Below, piece by piece: positions 58,301-64,000 of a DNA stretch of 64,000 nucleotides. Location: NCBI GenBank assembly GCA_943737045.1, contig CALSFV010000021.1:124001-188000 (forward strand), read 5' to 3'. The position numbers and the translations under genes are program-made. A model generated the notes under the pieces. The model worked only from the letters and a program-made list of their open reading frames with translations. It had not been told where the DNA came from and made no database searches. The number at the start of each line of letters is the position of its first letter. Within the stretch, counting starts at the first letter, position 1. The stretch is from Parapristionchus giblindavisi. Its lineage: Eukaryota; Nematoda; Chromadorea; Rhabditida; Diplogasteridae.

Positions 58301-58610
58301 CTCACCGACAAAGAAAGCGAGAGAGTGTGGCCAGAGCGGAGAGTTTCAAATCGGCTCATGGTTGTTCCTCACCAGATGCTGCTATTGACTTCCCTCATAA
58401 TCACACCGCAAGCTAATTTTACTCTCTGATACCACTCTATCGCCGACAAAGAAAGCTAGAGAGTGTGGCCAGAGCGGAGAGTTTCAAATCACCTGTTGTT
58501 GTTGTTGACTGCCCTCATCATCTCCTCCAATCTCATCTGCCGTACACGCGAACAGACAGTTTGTCACCGAGTGCAGCGCCTGGAACAATTAATTATTTCA
58601 AAATTATTAT

Positions 58611-58643
<33 letters not shown>

Positions 58644-61600
58644 TAGTGCTACTACTATTTTTATCCTTCTCTCCACTAAACACGTTGAAACAGGTCTTTA
58701 AAAAATCGAAAAATACAAAAAAAGTCTAGGTTATCATCCCAAGAAACCCGGCGCATTCGTGTCCCATCTGTCAAACACGGGAACGAATCGTATAGACAAT
58801 TGGTTTCCCTTCAGAATTAGAGAAAGATGTAATACCCACAATTAGCATAGATAATCTACAGAGGCGGTATGCATGGGCACTGGTAAACGTTTTGTCGTCA
58901 CACGCATAGGCAGAGGCGTTTGCCAAAATTCCTCCCCTACGCCTGGTGACGTCACGTTTGACGGAAAACCGTTGGCAGACGTTCATGGATGCGGACTCAG
59001 GATGGCCTACTGACACAATACAATATTCTGCGATATTACATGCCAAGTAATCAATAATATCGAGCTAAAATCGATAATCCACAAGTACAGTAACTAACAT
59101 AGACAAATTGCGATACAAGTAATCAATAATATCGACAAAAATCGATAATCGATAATCCACAAGTACAGTAACTAACATAGACAAACTGCGGGAGAGCCTC
59201 GCGTAGCTCACAGAGTGAGTCAGTAGAGAGGACGAGGCCTTCTGGCGTCCACTCTACCATGGATGAGGAGTGACCGAGGAGGAGGTCGAGACACGGTTCA
59301 GCCTGCAAAAGGGGTAAAAGGTAAAGGTCGTCACATCCCCCTTATAAATATCACCTCTAATCATTATATTTGATGGAATAAAGACATAAATAAATAAATC
59401 CCGTCCTGCAAGGTACACGAAGTACTGCTAGGCCGATAGTGCAAATTGCAAAGGAGTGTAGTCATGAATTATGCAATTAATAAATGTATTAATTAATGAA
59501 TTTGACTGTAGTTATGTAGTGTTCAAAACTTTATGGAAATAAAAAATAGATAAAAATAAAAATAAGAATAAATTACTCACCACCGCCTTCATGTCCCTTG
59601 TCACAGCCTCAGCCAATCCCAGATACAGAGCAGCTTTGATCTTTGATGTCTGAAGAGAGTAGAATAATCAACAAGTACAGTAACACATTAATCAACTTAT
59701 AGAGTAACATTACAGTAATCAACTATGTAGTGCTCAACAACAACAGCATTCATCAGCTACTAAAAACTAATAACTACCGTAATCAAATGTCACAGTAACC
59801 ACCGTCTACCGTAACCCACAATTACAGTATACCTGAGTGAGACATCTCCTCAGACAGCCAATGATCTGCATGCAGAGGGCGGAGTCACGCGGACGACCAC
59901 TCACACCCATATCGACGAGAGACTGTAACAGGGGAAGGAGAGATGAAGGAGGATTACTGTAGTTTGATCTTTGATCTTCACTAAGAAGATCGATCTTTGA
60001 TCTCTACGGCATGGCATACACATTTCTCCTTTTCACACCATTGAAGTTTTGAAAGGTATGTAATAAGGACACAGTGAAAGAGTGTCCACAAAAAGTATAG
60101 GCAAATCCCGTTATTCAAGGCACACGAAGACCTGCGGGATCGGTATATTAGCTCTAGACAACGGTCAATCAATGTGATCTTTGATCTTGACTAGACACTA
60201 TAGCTCAACTCTTTAGGTAAAAAGAGACAACGAAAAATGAAGTTTGACGCTTGACTTCTAGCTCAAGACTAATAGACGGTATTGATCTTTGATTTCTCTC
60301 AATCTCCCCCTACCTGTGAGGAGAAAGTGAGGAAGCTCTGGGACTGCTGACTGGCGGACGTGTTTGCGTTCGTCGTCTTCGAGAGTGAATGGAAGAGTAG
60401 AAGGAGGAGGGGCACTGCACATGAGACTGTCTTGTCATGAAGGAGATCCTTCTGGAAACGGGTGAACCTTGATTACTAATGTACCGTTACATATGCCTTA
60501 CGTGCCCACGCCGAAACCTCCTCCGCCGCGTCCTTCCTAACCTCCGCCCTTACGGCGGAAGTTACGGCGTATAGGCACGTAAGACAAATGCAACCACTTA
60601 AACTGGAAACGCTAGAAAAACGTAGACTAAATATAGACGTTAGAACTTCCCTCAAACTTCTCAGAGGCAAGTTCAAAATTTCGAACAAGAAATCCCATTA
60701 TTTCAATACCTATATAACCAGAAATGGGATAAATTTCAATAATCCCGGGTCACGGTTCCAATATAGGCACTACAGTTTCTTCGCTAGGGCGGCACGTTTA
60801 CTATCACTACCCGAAAATAGGATCGACTTCTCGATCCCAGACTGATCTATCTTTCCCTTGTAACGATTTATTTAACTCTTGCATCATTATCATTTACTGT
60901 CGTCCCCACTTGATTCAATGTTTGATCTCACGCATCATTCCATAATATTGTTTTACTTTCTTTTTCACCTCTCTGTTTATCGTTAAAGATAAATAAATTA
61001 TTATATGCATAATACATTTTCATAGCCTCATAATCCGAGGATCGTCCCATTTTCATGCTGCTTATTATGGTTAGTAAGTAATGAAAACATTTGATATACT
61101 CGCTTTTATGCCTACAAATTACAATGCAAGCGAAAAAATTTTTCCTAAATCGACCCACCCCCCATATTTCGAAACAATTCGAAAATATGTGATTAGTAAT
61201 TATTAAAACTACATAATATAGACAAAAGACGAGTGATACATGAAAATTTAAAAAAAAAAGAAGATTTTTTCTAGATTATTTCTGACGTGTGTCCATGCAA
61301 CATTATATTATTTCTTTTATTATTATTTATTATTATTAATAAACAAAATTCTTGATAAATGTGATATAAATGAAATGCACACCCTGTCGTCTGTTAGCAA
61401 ATTATGTTTCCTCTTCCCCTAAAACCAAACGAGAAACGAGAATCTACCGTGGCAGAAGTAAATTATGTTTCCTATTTTGCCTGAAATCCCATGAAGTACT
61501 AGAGCTATACGTAGTTTCTCAAATTGTATTGTCAACTAGAAACGAGAATCTGCCAGGGGAGAAAACGCTGAAGAGTATGGAATAAAATACCCATCGAAGC

Positions 61601-63782
61601 CCCTAAATACACTAAATATGTCAAGTATGAAATTTATGCTCTGCTAGGCAAGCAATGTAAATGTATCATATACACATTTCGTGCATTATATTTATATTCC
61701 ATGAACTATTCTATTCGCTCACTATATTCGTCATTGAACAGGTCAGTTGTGAAATTCAGGAACAGCTACTTTCAACCTGGCAGATTCCCGCATCCGTATG
61801 GCAAGAATATACGAGAAATCGCACTCACATATAATCTTGTTCGTATGAAAAGATAAACCCACTCCGTCATACATTTTCGATCACCCACATTGTGAGTGAG
61901 CACTTTTTGCGGATGCGGTCAGTTTTGAAACTCGAGACCCATCTGGGAATATGCGGGAGATCGAGATTAGTAAGAATCACCTAAGATCGGGTCAGTTTCG
62001 AGTACTTAAGATGTATATCGGGTCAGTTTTGTTCTAATTTCGGGTCAGTTTATAATTCGCAAAAACAACTGATTGTGGGTGGGGCGAAAATGTATGCACT
62101 CCGTGCTTGTTCGCAACAAATGCATACCGCCAGCGATACGGTACAATTGAACTACAGTAACGTAAATCATGCATTGATGTACCGGTAACATACACCGTGT
62201 CTTGATCTACCGTACCCACTCCCTCATTGATCTACGGTGCTCTTCCTACAGTACCTTGAGCACAATCATGAGTGCCTCTCTCAGATGGACTCGCTGATGG
62301 AAGATGGGCAGAAGGGAACGTATGAGGGAGACTGAGACATCACGACGAAGTCTGAAATCAATAAATCAATAAAATTTTGAACCAATTGATTCTTTATAAA
62401 ATAAATACATAATAGTAATATATTATTCAAGATTAACTAGATATTATTCAAAACAAACGTATTATATTAATCCTTATTAATTATGTTAGTCACCCATCAG
62501 TTTCCGGTTTCATACATTAATATTAGTTCGTCACGCGCCGCATAATTAATGGACTCAACGCCGGTTCAAGTAAAAGAACGTTATGTTTCAGTAAAAGAAC
62601 GATAAGTTCAACTCACATTTTCAGAACCCTTTGTCATAAACTGATATTATTTCGCGCTTTTTTCTCTCTTTGTCGACTAAATCTACAAAAGTGACCCGTT
62701 TTTATAGGCTAACCATATATGGGCACAATCGTTCGGAATGGAGAGAATTTATGGCAACCCAGCTACGAAACACCCATCAAACGCTGATAAAGTTGATTCA
62801 ATGTCAATGTCATCAAAAATGTCAAATATATAGGCGCCGAAATGAGGGCCCTCCCCTGTAAACATAGGTCGAATAGCTAGGTTATCGGTTTTCAAAATGC
62901 GGTCAGGTTTTTCGATTTTTGGCAAATTTGGCTCAAAATGCGGTCAGGTTTTACGATTTTTTGGCAAATTTGGCTCAAAATGCGGTCAGGTTTTACGATT
63001 TTTTGGGAAATTTTGGCTCAAAATGCGGTCAGGTTTTACGATTTTTGGGAAATTTTGGCTCAAAATGCGGTCAGGCTTGGTGCTTTGTAACATACTTTTC
63101 GATCAATGCCTGTAAAATAAGGACTTTCCGAAAATTGTATGGAATACTGCTATTTTAAAAGTTTTTTTTTGAATGCCCCCGGTTGTGCAAATTTCAGGCC
63201 TGTTTATAATTCGCAAAAACAATAGATTGTGGGTGGGGCGAAAATGTATGTAAATAAAAGACCCAATACCTGCACGCATACTCCGAGATACTCTCGAGTA
63301 CCTTCGTGTTGTTCAGTACATCTGCCGAGTGCGTCTTCACCACCTCGTAGAGTACATCTGAAGGGGGAAGGGTTACGGTAGTCACTCATACAGTTGATCT
63401 TTGATCTTTACAAACTTGACCTTTGATCTTTTCAGTGATTCGGTAGGGTAAAGATACATTTCAAACACCGATCACGTATATCTAGGCTTATTATCACTAT
63501 TTGACTCTAAATAATATTTTAACCTCCCCCCCCCTAAATATTAATTTAGAAAATCTGATTTTTTCCAATATTTGATACTTTCCATGGTTACAGTAGGGTA
63601 AGCAAAGACCCTATCTTTGATCTTTACAAACTTGATTTTTGATCTTTTCCATGGTTACTGTAGGGTATTCCTACATTTGATCTTTGATCTTTACTCACCG
63701 ACTAGAACGAGCGCAGCATTGCTCGAAGTGGCAGACGAGATGGCCTCCACCAATTGCAGTAGCGATGAGCCGACAGAGACGG
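46322..63782 (-). CDS. fnci-1: FANCI-like Fanconi anemia DNA-repair protein (5' end outside window)
   Basis: FANCI pairs with FANCD2 as the monoubiquitinated clamp of interstrand-crosslink repair in the nucleus. 28 exons, all in phase: 63699-63782, 63270-63357, 62255-62351, 60314-60451, 59833-59922, 59581-59649, 59183-59302, 58493-58579, 55655-55739, 55105-55247, 54484-54624, 54310-54429, 54026-54105, 53461-53627, 53072-53139, 52275-52415, 49966-50062, 49612-49679, 49497-49562, 49235-49312, 49100-49166, 47958-48028, 47838-47879, 47717-47770, 47439-47497, 46852-46978, 46605-46646 and 46322-46480; about 881 residues. Supporting motifs: IIGCLRRCLTQ, LFGECMKGVYDALIAYLW with the following LILKRKKELKEM, and a C-terminus with LSKALN, LRDFRID and a basic/acidic tail (AAKKRKQKS). 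These match the layout of human FANCI around its LRRCLTQ motif and RDFKI-KKKRK end. I could not identify the ubiquitinated lysine. Introns are full of foldbacks. Confidence 0.82.
47081..47278. repeat. ~190-bp repeat with CATACATTTTC ends, copy 1
   Basis: Runs from CATACATTTTCGGTACC to GTATGGCAATGTATGATG and includes TATATAGTGGGCCAATTCTC and GGCCTTATATAGTGGGTCAA. Inverse-oriented copy at 56012-56203, another at 53764-53952, fragments near 45815-45860 and 61010-61190. All but the 45.8-kb fragment lie in FANCI introns. Confidence 0.65.
48590..49021. mobile_element. 432-bp CAAGGG-family foldback, TGA target duplication
   Basis: Same length and sequence type as 58-489, flanked by TGA on both sides (48587-48589 and 49022-49024). 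It lies in the FANCI intron between 47958-48028 and 49100-49166. Confidence 0.8.
49736..49926. mobile_element. Palindromic element (GCGATCTGAT ends) filling a FANCI intron
   Basis: Begins GCGATCTGATCGGCTTATTA and ends TTGCTCAATCAGATCGC. It occupies most of the 286-base intron between exons 49612-49679 and 49966-50062. Confidence 0.7.
50405..50535. repeat. GCTAATTT-type MITE in FANCI intron
   Basis: Left end TTTAAAGGCACACCCCCAAG, right end CTCGGGGTGTGGCTTTAA. It lies about 40 bases from the mariner at 50577. Confidence 0.75.
50577..51833 (-). mobile_element. Dead mariner element in a FANCI intron
   Basis: A 1257-bp element with inverted ends GGTTGTCTCATTCCTGAC and GTCAGGGACTTATGAGACAA, flanked by TA. 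The minus strand keeps transposase traces: TITGDDRRVLYDN (compare the mariner catalytic TGDEKW...YDN block) near 51200, and near the C-terminus FFASQFQEFWIPGIHMLTRC followed by WQDTTDVQGRYFK. In-frame stops and frame changes break the gene, so it is inactive. Full mariner size, DD34D class by inference. Confidence 0.8.
52113..52235. repeat. GCTAATTT-type MITE in FANCI intron
   Basis: Contains AGCTAATTTGAAACTCTCCG and GGCCAGAGCGGGGAGTCAAA. It lies just before exon 52275-52415. Another copy is at 52940-53053 (right end AAATTAGCTCGGGGTATCG), ending about 20 bases from exon 53072-53139. Confidence 0.7.
53764..53952. repeat. ~190-bp repeat with CATACATTTTC-like ends, copy 2
   Basis: Contains TATATAGTGGGTAGATTTTT and a final GAGGGTATGAAAATGTATGA. 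Diverged relative of 47081-47278. Confidence 0.6.
55245..55505. repeat. CTACAGTATACAGTGACATGA tandem repeat in FANCI intron
   Basis: About ten imperfect ~22-bp units of ACAGTATACAGTGACATGAC with variants ACATTATACAGTGAGATAAC. The array starts at the acceptor of exon 55105-55247, whose CTACAG forms the first unit. Confidence 0.7.
56012..56203. repeat. ~190-bp repeat with CATACATT ends, copy 3 (inverse)
   Basis: Reads CCATACCCTCGCAGTGCGAG to TATCGAAAATGTATGA, the reverse orientation of 47081-47278, with high similarity. Confidence 0.7.
56252..58171. mobile_element. 1.92-kb near-complete palindrome in FANCI intron
   Basis: The arms start GACCACCCCCCGGACGCGTG and pair almost to the centre near 57210. 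The same peptide-like frame (MLYFPNDWCGIV...) is therefore present inverted in both arms, at 56713 (plus) and 57708 (minus). I found neither a convincing target duplication nor any transposase. It occupies most of the 2.75-kb intron 55740-58492. Confidence 0.75.
58270..58500. repeat. Two MITE copies with duplicated exon edge at a FANCI splice donor
   Basis: Two GCTAATTT-type units (58270-58360 and 58400-58495). Each is followed by a related stretch: TTCCTCACCAGATGCTGCTA, and ATCACCTGTTGTTGTTGTTG. The second stretch spans the donor (GTGATTTGAAACTCTCC) of exon 58493-58579, so the splice donor lies at the MITE end. Confidence 0.65.
60488..60597. repeat. GC-rich foldback with TGCCTTACGTGCC arms
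   Basis: The arms ATGCCTTACGTGCCCACGCC and GGCACGTAAGACAAATGC pair. The core contains CCTCCGCC and its complement. Same family as 11800-11916. It directly abuts the 5' truncation point of the LINE fragment. Confidence 0.65.
60598..61005 (+). mobile_element. 5'-truncated LINE (non-LTR retrotransposon) 3' end
   Basis: The frame up to the stop at about 60845 reads LKLETLEKRRLNIDVRTSLK and later RYRHYSFFARAAR-like residues before LLSLPENRIDF. This is the familiar LINE ORF2 C-terminal pattern (a LExRR...D block, then RxxFF.R....W/LxxLP). A 3' untranslated part follows, with TGTTTGATCTCACGCATCAT, ending AAAGATAAATAAATTATTAT. The family looks CR1/RTE-like by pattern only. It is a dead insertion in a FANCI intron. 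Confidence 0.6.
62898..63080. repeat. ~42-bp tandem repeat in FANCI intron
   Basis: More than four units of GCGGTCAGGTTTTACGATTT followed by TTTGGCAAATTTGGCTCAAAAT. A single inverted, diverged unit lies at about 63850-63910 in the next intron. The stretch before it (62735-62830) is shared with 29800-29890. Confidence 0.8.
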
Positions 63783-64000
63783 CTGCAAGGAAGGAAATTT
63801 CGATTAGTAGTATACCATAGGTCGAAAAGTATGTTACAAAGTACCAAGTCTGGCCGCATTTTGAGCCAAAATTTCCTAAAAATCGAAAAACCTGGAAGCA
63901 TTTTGAAATCCAATAACCTAACTATTCGACCAATGGACTTATACATGGACAGGGGAATTTTAAAAAATATATGAGCGACCGGGATACCACCCGCTTGCGA

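Noticed and set aside
62898..63080. Spaced repeats resembling a CRISPR array
   Set aside because: The units are contiguous with no unique spacers, in an intron of a eukaryotic gene. The same applies to the 21-bp array at 13128-13252.

Overview
The window looks like nuclear DNA of a small-genome metazoan, most likely a nematode and plausibly a diplogastrid or Pristionchus-like worm. The genus is inference. The evidence is many short exons (42-170 nt), TTTCAG-type 3' splice sites, a TTTCAG directly upstream of several start codons (as in spliced-leader acceptors), and two recognisable animal genes. Most single-frame ORFs are meaningless here; the genes were assembled by eye from splice sites, reading phase and homology. 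All genes found lie on the minus strand.

Region 1 (1-24.9 kb) is a tandem array of four paralogues of a many-exon polytopic membrane protein that I cannot assign to a family. Copy 1 (first two exons, 722-1044) runs off the left edge or is a fragment. Copies 2 (4013-8754), 3 (12689-18438) and 4 (20084-24874) share one 14-exon plan. Copy 4 is open throughout (370 codons plus stop). Copies 2 and 3 carry splice-site damage caused by a microsatellite and a MITE. Region 2 (24.9-30.4 kb) is gene-free and made of nested transposons, GA-rich repeats and hairpins.

Region 3 (30463-42018) is a complete 12-exon gene for a secreted peptidylglycine alpha-amidating lyase (PAL, pgal-1-like), the enzyme for the last step of neuropeptide amidation. 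Region 4 (42.0-46.3 kb) is intergenic and dominated by a 2.2-kb foldback element with a small acidic reading frame in its loop. Region 5 (46322 to the right edge) holds 28 exons, all in phase, of a FANCI-like Fanconi anemia DNA-repair gene; its 5' end lies beyond the window.

The non-coding part is unusually rich in foldback and MITE-like DNA elements: about 20 copies of a ~120-bp MITE; a CAAGGG-ended family with 3-bp target duplications, three of whose members carry tRNA-like sequences in both arms; hAT-type MITEs with perfect 8-bp duplications; a four-copy CTCTGGTATTT-ended family; a dead mariner; a LINE 3' end; and short heptamer repeats (AAAGATC, TTAAGTC) that fill introns and seem to supply splice sites. 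These repeats and their effect on splicing are the most unusual content of the window.
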